The position numbers and the translations under genes are program-made. From positions 2,418,001 to 2,482,000 of the forward strand of contig NZ_JARUND010000002.1 of the NCBI RefSeq assembly GCF_036898825.1: a DNA stretch of 64,000 bases, written 5' to 3'. The stretch comes from Streptomyces sp. B21-083. GTDB taxonomy: Bacteria; Actinomycetota; Actinomycetes; Streptomycetales; Streptomycetaceae. The notes under the pieces are model-generated. The model saw only the letters and a program-made list of their open reading frames with translations. It did no database searches and had not been told where the DNA came from. This document shows, piece by piece, positions 45,663 through 55,176 of this stretch (position 1 is the stretch's first letter; every line of letters begins with the position of its first letter).

Positions 45663-45780
45663 GAGGACATCGTGCCAGGCACCACTGACAACCGGTTCAC
45701 GGCCGACGAACGCACGAACAACCAGCCCCATGTGTGCCAGCCCACCCGGGGTCGGATGTTCAGGACCGCCCTTCTCCGGT

Positions 45781-45786
45781 TACGTT
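45781..45786 (+). promoter_or_regulatory. -10 box TACGTT placed for a leaderless mRNA
   Basis: TACGTT lies 7 bases before ATG 45794, no ribosome-binding site is visible, and the geometry equals that at 20405. Confidence 0.45.
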
Positions 45787-45793
45787 CTCCCGC

Positions 45794-46909
45794 ATGGAGA
45801 ACGTACTGCGCCCGCTGATCGTCCTCGGCGGCTCGGTCGTGCTCACGCTGCTGATCGGCTGGGCCACGGACCGCTTGCTGCGCAAGGCTGACGAACGGCA
45901 GACCGAGACTCCGCTGTGGGGACTGCTGCGCCGGGGCCGTGTGCCCTACCAGCTCGTCCTGTGCGCGGCGCTGCTCAGAGGGTCCTACGACCAGGCCGAC
46001 CTGCTCCACGGGCACGAGGTCGCCGTCGGCCGGGCCCTGACGCTGGTCCTGATCGGCTCGACGGCCTGGCTGGTCGTCCGCATCGCGGCGGCGATCGTGG
46101 ACACCTCGTACACCCGTTACGCCCGCGTCCACCGCGACGCGGCCCGGGTCCGCCGGGTCCGCACCCAGGTGTCGTTGATCACACGGGTGGTCGCGGCGGT
46201 CGTGGGCGTCGTGGCCGTGGCGGCGATGCTGCTGACGTTCCCGGCGATGCGTGCGGCCGGCGCCTCACTGCTGGCCTCGGCCGGTGTGCTGGGCATCGTC
46301 GCCGGTGTGGCGGCCCAGTCGACGCTGAGCAACATGTTCGCAGGGTTCCAGATCGCCTTCGGCGACATGGTCCGCATGGGCGACACCGTCGTGGTGGACG
46401 GTGAGTGGGGCACGGTCGACGAGATCACGCTGACGTTCCTGAGCGTGCGCACCTGGGACGAGCGCCGCATCACCATGCCGGTGTCCTACTTCACGTCGAA
46501 GCCCTTCGAGAACTGGTCGCGGGGCGGCGCCCAGATGACCGGCATCGTCTTCTGGCACCTCGACCACAGCGCGCCCATGGAGGCGATGCGCGAGAAGCTC
46601 CGCGATCTCCTGCGCGAGTGCGCGGCCTGGGACGGCCGCGCCTGCGACCTGTCCGTCACGGACGCCACGCCGAGCACCATGGAGGTACGCGCCCTGGTGA
46701 CGGCGAAGGACGCGGACGACGTCTGGAAGGTCCGGGTACACGTCCGCGAGGGCATGATCCGCTGGCTGGCCGAGCAGCACCCGTACGCCCTCCCCCGGGT
46801 CAACACGGCGGACGCGTCCCTGCCCCCGGGCACGGAGACGGCCCGCCGCTTCCAGGACGGAGCACCCCGAAGGGCCCACGACACACCGCGGACGGCAGGC
46901 CGAGCCTAG
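45794..46909 (+). CDS. Mechanosensitive channel of the MscS family
   Basis: 371 residues. Four N-terminal hydrophobic segments (near residues 8-24, 70-95, 130-150 and 155-175), the last being the Gly/Ala-rich pore helix (LGIVAGVAAQSTLSN). The MscS beta domain follows with MGDTVVVDGEWGTVDEITL. The channel should open under membrane tension during hypo-osmotic shock. Probable leaderless messenger. A short hairpin lies 45 bases past the stop. Confidence 0.92.
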   Translation: MENVLRPLIVLGGSVVLTLLIGWATDRLLRKADERQTETPLWGLLRRGRVPYQLVLCAALLRGSYDQADLLHGHEVAVGRALTLVLIGSTAWLVVRIAAAIVDTSYTRYARVHRDAARVRRVRTQVSLITRVVAAVVGVVAVAAMLLTFPAMRAAGASLLASAGVLGIVAGVAAQSTLSNMFAGFQIAFGDMVRMGDTVVVDGEWGTVDEITLTFLSVRTWDERRITMPVSYFTSKPFENWSRGGAQMTGIVFWHLDHSAPMEAMREKLRDLLRECAAWDGRACDLSVTDATPSTMEVRALVTAKDADDVWKVRVHVREGMIRWLAEQHPYALPRVNTADASLPPGTETARRFQDGAPRRAHDTPRTAGRA

Positions 46910-46954
46910 ATACCGCCGCGGACGGAAAGCCGCCGACGAAGCGCACCCCCACGG

Positions 46955-46970
46955 GAGAGGTCCACCTCTC
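46955..46970. terminator. Short hairpin between MscS-type and GNAT genes
   Basis: GAGAGG-TCCA-CCTCTC in the convergent gap, with an A/T-rich stretch (AAAAAAACTCAAAAAGAG) near the GNAT stop on the other strand that gives a T-run in its transcript. Confidence 0.5.
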
Positions 46971-47012
46971 GACGAACCCCCCACGGGCGGTGCGCGGGTG
47001 GGAGAAAAAAAC

Positions 47013-47483
47013 TCAAAAAGAGCGGCGCATCGCAAGATGCGCGATCCCTGCCTCGTAGAACTCGTCCCCATACCCCGCATACCCGAGCCGCTGATAGAAC
47101 CCCGCCGCAGAGGCCTGCGCGTGCAGGTCAACCGCGGCGAGCCCCAGCCCCCGAGCCGCCTCCTCGACCCCCCGTACGAGCGCGGCCCCGACCCCCAGCC
47201 CCCGTGCTTCCTTCCGCACCGCGAGCCGCCCGAGCGACCCGACGGCCGGATCGCCCCCGGTCCGGCCGGCGGCGGCCTCCCCGTACAGCAACCGCCCCGT
47301 ACCGAGCGCCACCCCGTCATCCCGGACGGCCAGCACATGCAGCGCGCCCGCGTCGAACTCGTCGTTCTCCAGCTCCTCGGGCACCTGCTGCTCCACGACG
47401 AAGACCTCCTTGCGCACCGCGAAACAGGCCTCGCGGTCGGCAGGGTCCTCGACGACGCGCACCACGTACGCCGGCGGAGTCAC
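47013..47483 (-). CDS. GNAT-family N-acetyltransferase
   Basis: 156 residues. Acetyl-CoA-binding motif A is [19 protein letters not shown] (R/Q-x-x-G-x-G/A), with the N-terminal [20 protein letters not shown] and a YQRLGY C-terminal strand, close to the ElaA-like group. GTG start overlaps the stop of the RluA-family gene by 4 bases, so they are coupled. Acceptor unknown. Confidence 0.9.
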   Translation of the reverse strand: MTPPAYVVRVVEDPADREACFAVRKEVFVVEQQVPEELENDEFDAGALHVLAVRDDGVALGTGRLLYGEAAAGRTGGDPAVGSLGRLAVRKEARGLGVGAALVRGVEEAARGLGLAAVDLHAQASAAGFYQRLGYAGYGDEFYEAGIAHLAMRRSF

Positions 47484-48424
47484 GCGTACGTCTCCTCGCG
47501 GACCCGCTCCAGGGCGTCGGCCAGGTCGTCCGGGTAGCCGCTCTCGAACTCGACCCACGTCCCGTCCCCGGGGTGCTCGAAGCCGAGGCGTACGGCGTGC
47601 AGCCACTGGCGGGTCAGGCCGAGCCGCTTGGCGAGCGTCGGGTCCGCCCCGTACGTCAGGTCGCCGACGCAGGGGTGCCGGTGGGCGGCCATGTGGACGC
47701 GGATCTGATGGGTGCGGCCGGTCTCCAGCTTCACATCGAGCAGGGAGGCCGCGCGGAACGCCTCGATGAGGTCGTAGTGCGTGACGGAAGCCTTGCCCTC
47801 GGCGGTGACCGCCCACTTGTAGTCGTGGGTCGGATGCCGGCCGATGGGCGCGTCGATCGTGCCGCTCATCGGGTCGGGGTGGCCCTGGACCAGCGTGTGG
47901 TAACGCTTGTCGACCGTACGCTCCTTGAACTGGCGCTTGAGCGAGGTGTACGCGCGCTCCGACTTGGCGACTGCCATCAGGCCGGACGTGCCGACGTCGA
48001 GCCGGTGCACGATGCCCTGACGCTCGGCGGCGCCGGAGGTCGAGATGCGGTATCCGGCGGCGGCGAGCCCGCCGATGACGGTCGTCCCGGTCCAGCCGGG
48101 CGACGGGTGCGCGGCCACGCCGACGGGCTTGACGATCACGACGATGTCGTCGTCGTCGTGCACGATCACCATGCCCTCGACCGGCTCGGCCACCACCTGC
48201 ACGGGGGCGGGCGCCTGCGGCATCTCCACCTCGAGCCAGGCACCGCCGTGCACCCGCTCCGACTTGCCGACCACCGAGCCGTCGACCATGACCTTCCCCG
48301 CCGCGGCCAGCTCGGCGGCCTTCGTACGGGAGAAGCCGAACATCCTGGAGATGGCGGCGTCGACGCGCTCGCCCTCCAGGCCGTCCGGCACGGGCAGGTT
48401 GCGGATCTCGGGAATCGTACTCAC
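47480..48424 (-). CDS. rluD: RluA-family 23S rRNA pseudouridine synthase
   Basis: 314 residues. N-terminal S4-like RNA-binding domain ([21 protein letters not shown]) and catalytic domain with the HRLD motif in [14 protein letters not shown], whose Asp is the nucleophile. [11 protein letters not shown] is also diagnostic. The exact rRNA or tRNA site cannot be told. GTG 48422-48424 is chosen over a GTG 17 codons upstream. It is 67 bases after lspA and coupled to the GNAT gene. Confidence 0.93.
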   Translation of the reverse strand: MSTIPEIRNLPVPDGLEGERVDAAISRMFGFSRTKAAELAAAGKVMVDGSVVGKSERVHGGAWLEVEMPQAPAPVQVVAEPVEGMVIVHDDDDIVVIVKPVGVAAHPSPGWTGTTVIGGLAAAGYRISTSGAAERQGIVHRLDVGTSGLMAVAKSERAYTSLKRQFKERTVDKRYHTLVQGHPDPMSGTIDAPIGRHPTHDYKWAVTAEGKASVTHYDLIEAFRAASLLDVKLETGRTHQIRVHMAAHRHPCVGDLTYGADPTLAKRLGLTRQWLHAVRLGFEHPGDGTWVEFESGYPDDLADALERVREETYA

Positions 48425-48491
48425 CCGTCGAGTATGCCGGACGGGTCCGGTACCCCCGACCGGGCCTGTGGACAAACCTCTCTCAGGCCCC

Positions 48492-49064
48492 TCAGTCCTT
48501 GTGGACGGTGCCGTCCGGGTCGAGCCCCTTGAAGGACAGCAGGACGATCAGGATGCCGCCGCAGACGATCGCCGAGTCGGCCAGGTTGAAGACCGCGAAG
48601 TGCTTGGGCGCGATGAAGTCGACGACCGCGCCCTTGAAGACGCTCGGGGAGCGGAAGATCCGGTCGGTCAGATTGCCCAGCGCGCCGCCGAGCAGCAGCC
48701 CGAGCGCGATCGCCCAGGGCAGGCTGTAGAGCTTGCGGGCCAGCCGGGCGATCACGACGATCACGGACGCCGCGATCACGGTGAAGATCACGGTGAAGGC
48801 CTCACCCATGCCGAAGGCGGCGCCCGCGTTGCGGATCGCCTCGAACTTCAGCCAGTCCCCGATGATCTCGATCGGCGCGTGGTGCTCCAGCTTGGCGACG
48901 ACGATCATCTTGCTGACCAGGTCCAGCGCGTACGCCAGCGAGGCGACGGTGAACAGCACGAGGATCCGGCGACGGCCCCGGGGCCGCTCCTCCGGTGTCT
49001 CCGGCTCGGCTCCCGCCGCGTCTGGGATGTCCGGCGTACCGATGATGCGCTCCGCCTCTGCCAC
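48492..49064 (-). CDS. lspA: Lipoprotein signal peptidase (signal peptidase II)
   Basis: 190 residues. Cleaves the signal peptide of diacylglyceryl-modified prolipoproteins. Four membrane segments; catalytic Asp residues in GNLTDRIFR and [10 protein letters not shown] 35-residue charged N-terminal extension precedes the first segment. GTG start has GAGGGA upstream. Same strand as the RluA-family gene, and the DksA-like gene is 99 bases upstream. Confidence 0.96.
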   Translation of the reverse strand: MAEAERIIGTPDIPDAAGAEPETPEERPRGRRRILVLFTVASLAYALDLVSKMIVVAKLEHHAPIEIIGDWLKFEAIRNAGAAFGMGEAFTVIFTVIAASVIVVIARLARKLYSLPWAIALGLLLGGALGNLTDRIFRSPSVFKGAVVDFIAPKHFAVFNLADSAIVCGGILIVLLSFKGLDPDGTVHKD

Positions 49065-49163
49065 GTGAGTCCCTCAACCTAGGTTCCTGACTGAGGACGA
49101 GAGTACGACACGCCTCCCGGCACACCGCAGCGCAGGAGGTACACGGCGCGGATCCGTCGGGAG

Positions 49164-49961
49164 TCAGTAGCGCCGCTCCTGCTTCTGCTTGCACTCGACG
49201 CACAGCGTCGCGCGCGGGAAGGCCTGCATCCGCGCCTTGCCGATCGGGTTGCCGCAGTTCTCGCACAGGCCGTACGTACCCGTGTCCAGCCGCTCCAGGG
49301 CCCGCTCGTCCTGGACGAGCCGCTCGCGCGCGCTGGCCGCCAGCGCCATCTCGTGCTCACGCGTGATGTTCTTGGTGCCGGTGTCGGCCTGGTCGTCGCC
49401 CGCGCCGTCCCCGGAGTCCCGCATCAGACCCACGAGCGACTGCTCGGACGACGTGATCTCGGCGCGCAGCCGCAGCACCTCGGACTGCAGCTCGGCGCGC
49501 GCCTCCGCGACCTCCTCCGGGGTCCATGGGTCCTCACCGGGGCGTACGGCGAGCTCGCCCGGCTCCGCCGCCGAGACGATCCGCGCCTTGGGCACCGCGC
49601 GGGCCTTCTTCGCCGCCGTGGCCGTGCCAGAAGTCTTCTTCGCAACCACCGTCGTGGCTCCCGTCGTCTTCGCGGCCTCGGCCGCACCCGCCTTGTTGGC
49701 CGTGCTCTTCTTGGCCGTGCTCTTGGGGGACGTGCGTCTACCGGCACTGCTGTGAGCCGCGGTGCTTTCGGCAGCGGCGGCCACCTCTTGATCAGCTGTT
49801 TTCGCGACTGCCCTTTTGGCCACCGTCTTCTTCGCGGCGCCCTTCTTGAGGGCGGTCTTCTTCGCGTCCGTACCCTTGCCACCGCCGGAGGCCCCCGCAG
49901 CCGTGGATCCCGTGGATCTGCCGGACGCCGACTGCTGTACGGCGGTCTTTTTCGCCACCAT
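49164..49961 (-). CDS. TraR/DksA-type zinc-finger protein with a Lys/Ala-rich N-terminal domain
   Basis: 265 residues in two parts. Residues 1-145 are a low-complexity Lys/Ala/Thr tail (KKTALKKGAAKKTVAKR) like histone-H1/HU extensions. Residues 150-265 hold a coiled coil and the DksA zinc finger YGLCENCGNPIGKARMQ followed by TLCVECKQKQERR. DksA-like proteins bind RNA polymerase in the secondary channel; the basic tail may bind DNA. ATG has AAGGGG upstream. It is divergent from ileS. Confidence 0.88.
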   Translation of the reverse strand: MVAKKTAVQQSASGRSTGSTAAGASGGGKGTDAKKTALKKGAAKKTVAKRAVAKTADQEVAAAAESTAAHSSAGRRTSPKSTAKKSTANKAGAAEAAKTTGATTVVAKKTSGTATAAKKARAVPKARIVSAAEPGELAVRPGEDPWTPEEVAEARAELQSEVLRLRAEITSSEQSLVGLMRDSGDGAGDDQADTGTKNITREHEMALAASARERLVQDERALERLDTGTYGLCENCGNPIGKARMQAFPRATLCVECKQKQERRY

Positions 49962-50227
49962 GGCCGCGGCCCCTTCACATATTGTGATCTTGCTCGCGAA
50001 TCGTGCTGGGACGATAAATCGACTTGAGACCCGCGGCAACGGGGCACACCACCCGATTCGCCCACCCCGCCGCTCCCGCGGGGCGAGCCTGCAAGCGTTG
50101 TGCCCAGCTCTCCGCCGGGTAATCCGCCCAGCCGCGCGTCCCGGAATCCGGACACCCGGCCCTGGCCATTCGGGTGGCTCGGAAAACCGGTCGGCCGCTG
50201 TCCGTGGGGCGCCGTACACTGGCGGAG
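49962..50227. other. Divergent upstream region of the DksA-like gene and ileS leader
   Basis: No gene-like frame. It must carry the promoter of the DksA-like gene (minus) and of the ileS leader (plus, -10 box TACACT at 50215). No other structure was noted. Confidence 0.5.
50215..50220 (+). promoter_or_regulatory. -10 box of the ileS T-box transcript
   Basis: TACACT lies about 8 bases before the first stem of the T-box leader, the right place for its promoter. A -35 box is not clear. Confidence 0.4.
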
Positions 50228-50535
50228 CGAGAAGCGTGGATGGGGACGAGTAGCGGCGTACGCAGCCCAGAGCGACCCGGGGACGGTGGAAGCCCGGGGG
50301 CGAGCACGACGCGAAGATCACCCCGGAGCCGCCGGAAGAAAGCCGCAGCGAGGCGAGCAGGACAGCCAAGGCCAGTAGACCCGGTATCGCGACCCCAATG
50401 AGGGGGCTCATCGGTGCGCACGACGCAGCGGGGAGCCAAGGAGGGTGGTACCGCGGGAGTACGCCGTACAAGGCGTCCGGAGAATTCCGGCTCTCGTCCC
50501 TCCGACGGAAGGCAGAAAGTCCGCCGGAGGAAGCT
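50228..50535 (+). promoter_or_regulatory. T-box leader of ileS
   Basis: tRNA-sensing leader. The T-box consensus AGGGTGGTACCGCGG is at 50442-50456 and the CTCTCGTCCCT element follows. The likely specifier is the Ile codon ATC at 50317-50319. CCTCCG (50499-50504) can pair with the ribosome-binding site CGGAGG (50525-50530), so uncharged tRNA-Ile probably frees the site and turns on translation. Translational T-boxes are known for ileS in actinobacteria. Confidence 0.9.
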
Positions 50536-50540
50536 CGCTG

Positions 50541-53500
50541 ATGACAACGCCGACGTACCGCCAGGTGCCCGCCCAGGTCGACCTGCCCGCCCTTGAGCAC
50601 GCCGTGCTCGACTTCTGGCGCGAGCAGAAGATCTTCGCCAAGAGCCTTGGGCAGTCCGAGGGGCGCCCCGAATGGGTGTTCTACGAGGGCCCGCCCACCG
50701 CCAACGGCATGCCGGGTGCCCACCACATCGAGGCCCGCGTCTTCAAGGACGTGTTCCCGCGCTTCCGCACCATGCGCGGCTACCACGTGGCCCGCAAGGC
50801 CGGCTGGGACTGCCACGGCCTCCCGGTCGAGCTGGCGGTCGAGAAGGAGCTCGGCTTCTCCGGCAAGCAGGACATCGAGGCGTACGGCATCGCCGAGTTC
50901 AACGCCAAGTGCCGCGAGTCGGTGACCCGGCACACGGACGCCTTCGAGGCGCTCACGACCCGCATGGGGTACTGGACAGACCTGCACGACCCGTACCGCA
51001 CGATGGACCCCGAGTACATCGAGTCTGTCTGGTGGTCGCTGAAGACGATCTTCGACAAGGGTCTGCTGACCCAGGACCACCGCGTCGCCCCCTGGTGCCC
51101 GCGCTGCGGCACGGGACTGTCGGACCACGAGCTGGCCCAGGGCTACGAGACGGTCGTCGACCCGTCCGTGTACGTCCGTTTCCCGCTCACCTCCGGTCCA
51201 CTGGCCGGCGAGGCCGCCCTCGTCGTCTGGACGACGACGCCCTGGACACTGGTCTCCAACACCGCGGTCGCCGCCCACCCCGACGTCACCTACGTGGTGG
51301 CGACGAACGGTGCGGAGAAGCTCGTCGTCGCCGAGCCGCTGCTCACCAAGGCGCTCGGCGAGGAGTGGCAGTCCACCGGGCAGACCTTCACCGGCGCCGA
51401 GATGGAGCGCTGGTCCTATCAACGTCCGTTCGAGCTCGTCGAGTTCCCGGACGACGTGCCCACCCACTACGTGGTGAACGCGGACTACGTGACGACGGAG
51501 GACGGTACGGGCCTGGTCCACCAGTCCCCCGCCTTCGGCGAGGAAGACCTCAAGGTGTGCCGCGCGTACGGCCTGCCGGTCGTGAACCCGGTCCGCCCGG
51601 ACGGCACCTTCGAGGAGGACGTCCCCCTCGTAGGCGGCGTCTTCTTCAAGAAGGCGGACGAAAAGCTCACCGAGGACCTCCACGCGCGCGGTCTCCTCTT
51701 CAAGCACATCCCGTACGAGCACAGCTACCCGCACTGCTGGCGCTGTCACACCGCGCTCCTGTACTACGCGCAGCCGTCCTGGTACATCCGCACCACCGCC
51801 GTCAAGGACCGTCTCCTCCAGGAGAACGAGAAGACCAACTGGTTCCCGGAGACCGTCAAGAACGGCCGCTTCGGGGACTGGCTCAACAACAACATCGACT
51901 GGGCCCTGTCCCGTAGCCGCTACTGGGGCACTCCGCTGCCGCTGTGGACCTGTGACGAAGGCCACCTCACCTGCGTCGGCTCCCGTGCCGAGCTGACCGA
52001 GCTGACCGGCACGGACCAGTCGAACCTCGACCCGCACCGCCCCTTCATCGACGCGGTCACCTTCGCCTGCCCCCAGGGCGGCTGCGGGCAGACGGCCACG
52101 CGCGTGCCGGAGGTCATCGACGCCTGGTACGACTCGGGTTCGATGCCCTTCGCGCAGTGGGGATACCCGTACAAGAACAAGGAACTGTTCGAGTCCCGCT
52201 ACCCGGCGCAGTTCATCAGCGAGGCCATCGACCAGACCCGCGGCTGGTTCTACACGCTGATGGCGGTCGGCACGCTCGTCTTCGACAAGTCGTCCTACGA
52301 GAACGTGGTCTGCCTCGGCCACATCCTCGCCGAGGACGGCCGCAAGATGTCCAAGCACCTGGGCAACACCCTGGACCCGATCCCGCTGATGGACCGGCAC
52401 GGCGCGGACGCGGTGCGCTGGTTCATGGCGGCCGGCGGTTCCCCGTGGGCTGCCCGCAGGGTGGGCCACGGCACCATCCAGGAGGTCGTCCGCAAGACGC
52501 TCCTCACGTACTGGAACACGGTCGCCTTCCAGGCCCTGTACGCGCGCACGTCCAACTGGGCGCCCAGCGAGGCCGATCCGGCCCCGGCGGACCGCCCGGT
52601 CCTGGACCGCTGGCTGCTGTCCGAACTCCACGCCCTCACCGACCAGGTGACACAGGCTCTGGAGGCGTACGACACCCAGCGCGCCGGCAAGCTCCTGTCG
52701 GCGTTCGTCGACGACCTGTCCAACTGGTACGTACGCCGGTCCCGGCGCCGCTTCTGGCAGGGCGACAAGGCCGCACTGCGCACCCTGCACGAGGTCGTCG
52801 AGACGGTCACGAAGCTGATGGCCCCGCTGACCCCGTTCATCACCGAGCGGGTCTGGCAGGACCTGGTGGTGCCGGTGACCCCGGGCAGCCCCGAATCCGT
52901 GCACCTCACCACCTGGCCCGAGGCGGACCTGTCCGCGATCGACCCGGAGCTGTCGAAGCAGATGGTGCTCGTACGGCGGCTGGTCGAGCTCGGCCGTGCC
53001 ACGCGCGCGGAGTCGGGCGTGAAGACGCGTCAGCCGCTGTCCCGCGCGCTCGTCGCGGCGGCCGGCTTCGACACCCTCGACCGCGAACTGCACGCGCAGA
53101 TCACGGAGGAGCTCAACGTCAGCTCCCTCGCGTCCCTCTCCGAGGTGGGCGGCTCGCTGGTCGACACCACCGCCAAGGCCAACTTCCGCGCCCTGGGCAA
53201 GCGGTTCGGCAAGCGCGTCCAGGATGTCGCCAAGGCCGTCGCGAACGCCGACGCGGCCGAGCTGTCCCTCGCCCTGCGCGCGGGCACGGCGTCGGTGGAG
53301 GTCGACGGCGAGACGGTCACGCTGGCGCCGGACGAGGTCATCATCACGGAGACCCCGCGCGAGGGCTGGTCGGTGGCGTCCGACTCGGGCGCGACGGTCG
53401 CCCTCGACCTGGAGATCACGGAGGAGCTGCGTCAGGCGGGCCTCGCCCGTGACGCGATCCGGCTGATCCAGGAGGCCCGCAAGAACAGCGGCCTCGACGT

Positions 53501-53690
53501 GGCCGACCGCATCGCGCTGCGCTGGACGTCCACGGACCCGGCGGTCACCGCGGCCCTGACCGAGCACTCCGGCCTGATCTCCGACGAGGTCCTGGCCACC
53601 GACTTCGGCCAGGGTGAGGCGGACAGCACCTACGGGGACCCGTTCACGGACGAGGGCCTGTCCCTGACGTTCCGCCTGCGCAAGGCGTAA
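50541..53690 (+). CDS. ileS: Isoleucyl-tRNA synthetase (type 2-like)
   Basis: 1049 residues, full length. Charges tRNA-Ile. The HIGH-region is PTANGMPGAHHIEARVFKD, as in type-2/eukaryote-like IleRS rather than the PYANGNIHIGHA of type 1, and the KMSKS motif is GRKMSKHLGN. The editing (CP1) domain lies at about residues 200-400, and a zinc-like cluster CTCxxG-type segment is at WCPRCGTGL. ATG 50541 with CGGAGG. Type-2 enzymes are often less sensitive to mupirocin. Expression is set by the T-box leader. Confidence 0.97.
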   Translation: MTTPTYRQVPAQVDLPALEHAVLDFWREQKIFAKSLGQSEGRPEWVFYEGPPTANGMPGAHHIEARVFKDVFPRFRTMRGYHVARKAGWDCHGLPVELAVEKELGFSGKQDIEAYGIAEFNAKCRESVTRHTDAFEALTTRMGYWTDLHDPYRTMDPEYIESVWWSLKTIFDKGLLTQDHRVAPWCPRCGTGLSDHELAQGYETVVDPSVYVRFPLTSGPLAGEAALVVWTTTPWTLVSNTAVAAHPDVTYVVATNGAEKLVVAEPLLTKALGEEWQSTGQTFTGAEMERWSYQRPFELVEFPDDVPTHYVVNADYVTTEDGTGLVHQSPAFGEEDLKVCRAYGLPVVNPVRPDGTFEEDVPLVGGVFFKKADEKLTEDLHARGLLFKHIPYEHSYPHCWRCHTALLYYAQPSWYIRTTAVKDRLLQENEKTNWFPETVKNGRFGDWLNNNIDWALSRSRYWGTPLPLWTCDEGHLTCVGSRAELTELTGTDQSNLDPHRPFIDAVTFACPQGGCGQTATRVPEVIDAWYDSGSMPFAQWGYPYKNKELFESRYPAQFISEAIDQTRGWFYTLMAVGTLVFDKSSYENVVCLGHILAEDGRKMSKHLGNTLDPIPLMDRHGADAVRWFMAAGGSPWAARRVGHGTIQEVVRKTLLTYWNTVAFQALYARTSNWAPSEADPAPADRPVLDRWLLSELHALTDQVTQALEAYDTQRAGKLLSAFVDDLSNWYVRRSRRRFWQGDKAALRTLHEVVETVTKLMAPLTPFITERVWQDLVVPVTPGSPESVHLTTWPEADLSAIDPELSKQMVLVRRLVELGRATRAESGVKTRQPLSRALVAAAGFDTLDRELHAQITEELNVSSLASLSEVGGSLVDTTAKANFRALGKRFGKRVQDVAKAVANADAAELSLALRAGTASVEVDGETVTLAPDEVIITETPREGWSVASDSGATVALDLEITEELRQAGLARDAIRLIQEARKNSGLDVADRIALRWTSTDPAVTAALTEHSGLISDEVLATDFGQGEADSTYGDPFTDEGLSLTFRLRKA

Positions 53691-53710
53691 CCGCGACACG
53701 CACAGCACGT

Positions 53711-53757
53711 ACGAGGGCCCGCTCCCGCCGACCGAATCGGCGGGAGCGGGCCCTCGT
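53711..53757 (+). terminator. 21-base-pair perfect terminator after ileS
   Basis: Arms 53711-53731 and 53737-53757 are exact complements around CCGAA, 20 bases past the ileS stop. One of the strongest hairpins in the window. Confidence 0.92.
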
Positions 53758-53800
53758 CGTCACCGGCACGAAAGCAGGCGACACAAGCAGCCGACGCAAA

Positions 53801-53838
53801 AGGGCGGGGCCCCGGAAGAAAATCCGGGGCCCCGCCCT
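53801..53838 (-). terminator. 16-base-pair perfect terminator after divIVA
   Basis: Arms 53801-53816 and 53823-53838 are exact complements around AGAAAA, 35 bases past the divIVA stop on the minus strand. Together with the preceding hairpin it isolates the convergent genes. Confidence 0.9.
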
Positions 53839-53873
53839 GAACGCCGACGACGCCTAAGGCGTACTAGAGGCCG

Positions 53874-55130
53874 TCAGTTGTCGTCCTCGTCGATCAGAAA
53901 GCCGCGCATCGGTGACGGAGCCTGACCCATCGGAGACGGGCCCTGCGGCCGGACCGGAGCCATGGGCTGGGTCATGGCCGGGGACATCTGCTGCTGGCCG
54001 CCGTAGGACGGGCCGGCCGGGCCGGGGCCACCCATGCCCTGGTTGCCGCCGTAGGACTGGGCGCCGGCGCCGGCCGGAGCCATCGAGGGCGCCGGGGACG
54101 GCGGCAGGGAGGCCGTGGCCGGAGTACGCGGCGGGGCCAGCGAGTCGTCGGCCTGGGTCTCCAGCTGACGCAGCTGCGACTCCAGGTAGGACTTCAGGCG
54201 GGTGCGGTACTCGCGCTCGAAGCCACGCAGATCCTCGACCTTGCGCTCCAGCGTGGCGCGAGCGGACTCCAGGGAGCCCATCGCGACGCGGTGCTTCTCC
54301 TGGGCGTCCCGCTCAAGAGCGTCGGCCTTGGCTCGGGCGTCGCGCTCCAGGCCCTCGGCGCGGCTGCGAGCCTCGCCGACGATCTTGTTGGCCTCGGAAC
54401 GAGCCTCGGCGATCGCCTGGTCGGCGGTCTGCTGGGCCAGCGAGAGAACGCGCGCGGCGCTGTCTCCACCGGGGCTCTGACCGGGTCCGCCCATCTGCGG
54501 GGGACCACCCATGGGACCGCCCATCTGCTGCATCTGACCCTGCATCTGCTGACCGGGCATCTGCTGCATCTGGCCGGGCATGCCGCCCTGGCCCATCTGT
54601 CCCTGCATCGGGTTCTGGCCCATGGGGCCCTGACCCATCTGTCCCTGCATCGGGTTCTGACCCATGGGGCCCTGACCCATCGGGCCGGGACCCTGCGGAC
54701 CACCCTGGCCACCTTGGCCGGGGGGCAACTGCGGCGCACCGCTGGGCAGCTGGGGCGGGCCGCCCATGGGGCCACCCATCTGCTGCTGCGGCGGGCCCGA
54801 TATGCCGGCGGGCACCGGGCCGCCGGGACCTCGCATGCCCTGCTGCGGCATCCCCTGCTGGGGCATGCCTTGCTGGGGCATGCCCTGTTGCTGCATGCCC
54901 TGCTGCTGGTCCTGTTCCGGAGGCTTGCGCATGCCCTGCTGCTGGTTCTGCGCAGCGGCGCGCGTGGCAGCGGCCAGCTTGGCGCGCAGGTCCTCGTTCT
55001 CGCGGAGCAGTCGGGTCAGTTCGGCTTCTACCTCGTCGAGGAAGGCATCGACCTCGTCCTCGTCATAGCCTTCTCGGAGGCGGACGGTCGTGAACTGCTT
55101 GTTCCGCACATCCTCGGGGGTCAATGGCAT
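53874..55130 (-). CDS. divIVA: DivIVA polar growth protein
   Basis: 418 residues. Recruits cell-wall synthesis to hyphal tips. N-terminal DivIVA hallmark [20 protein letters not shown] and [15 protein letters not shown], then a Gln/Gly/Pro/Met-rich central region (about 65-220) with repeats QQGMP and [14 protein letters not shown], then a coiled coil (about 225-330) and a disordered tail ending [20 protein letters not shown] precedes ATG. The extended central repeat is typical of Streptomyces DivIVA. Confidence 0.97.
   Translation of the reverse strand: MPLTPEDVRNKQFTTVRLREGYDEDEVDAFLDEVEAELTRLLRENEDLRAKLAAATRAAAQNQQQGMRKPPEQDQQQGMQQQGMPQQGMPQQGMPQQGMRGPGGPVPAGISGPPQQQMGGPMGGPPQLPSGAPQLPPGQGGQGGPQGPGPMGQGPMGQNPMQGQMGQGPMGQNPMQGQMGQGGMPGQMQQMPGQQMQGQMQQMGGPMGGPPQMGGPGQSPGGDSAARVLSLAQQTADQAIAEARSEANKIVGEARSRAEGLERDARAKADALERDAQEKHRVAMGSLESARATLERKVEDLRGFEREYRTRLKSYLESQLRQLETQADDSLAPPRTPATASLPPSPAPSMAPAGAGAQSYGGNQGMGGPGPAGPSYGGQQQMSPAMTQPMAPVRPQGPSPMGQAPSPMRGFLIDEDDN
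54592..54675 (-). repeat. Two tandem 42-base repeats inside divIVA
   Basis: 54592-54633 and 54634-54675 differ by one base. They encode two copies of a 14-residue Met/Gly/Gln/Pro unit, so copy number can change without shifting the frame. QQGMP-coding repeats lie nearby at about 54840-54910. Confidence 0.9.
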
Positions 55131-55176
55131 CTCTTCACCTCAACGTAGTCGTCGGCATTCGGCAAGACCGTATCGT

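Noticed and set aside
45663..45731. Longer N-terminus for the dienelactone hydrolase-like protein
   Set aside because: The added residues do not resemble the family, and the shorter start gives the expected first beta strand.
49164..53708. A 1514-codon open frame on the minus strand opposite ileS
   Set aside because: It is a shadow of GC-rich ileS codons in frame with the real DksA-like gene; the residues opposite ileS have no domain and ileS itself is certain.
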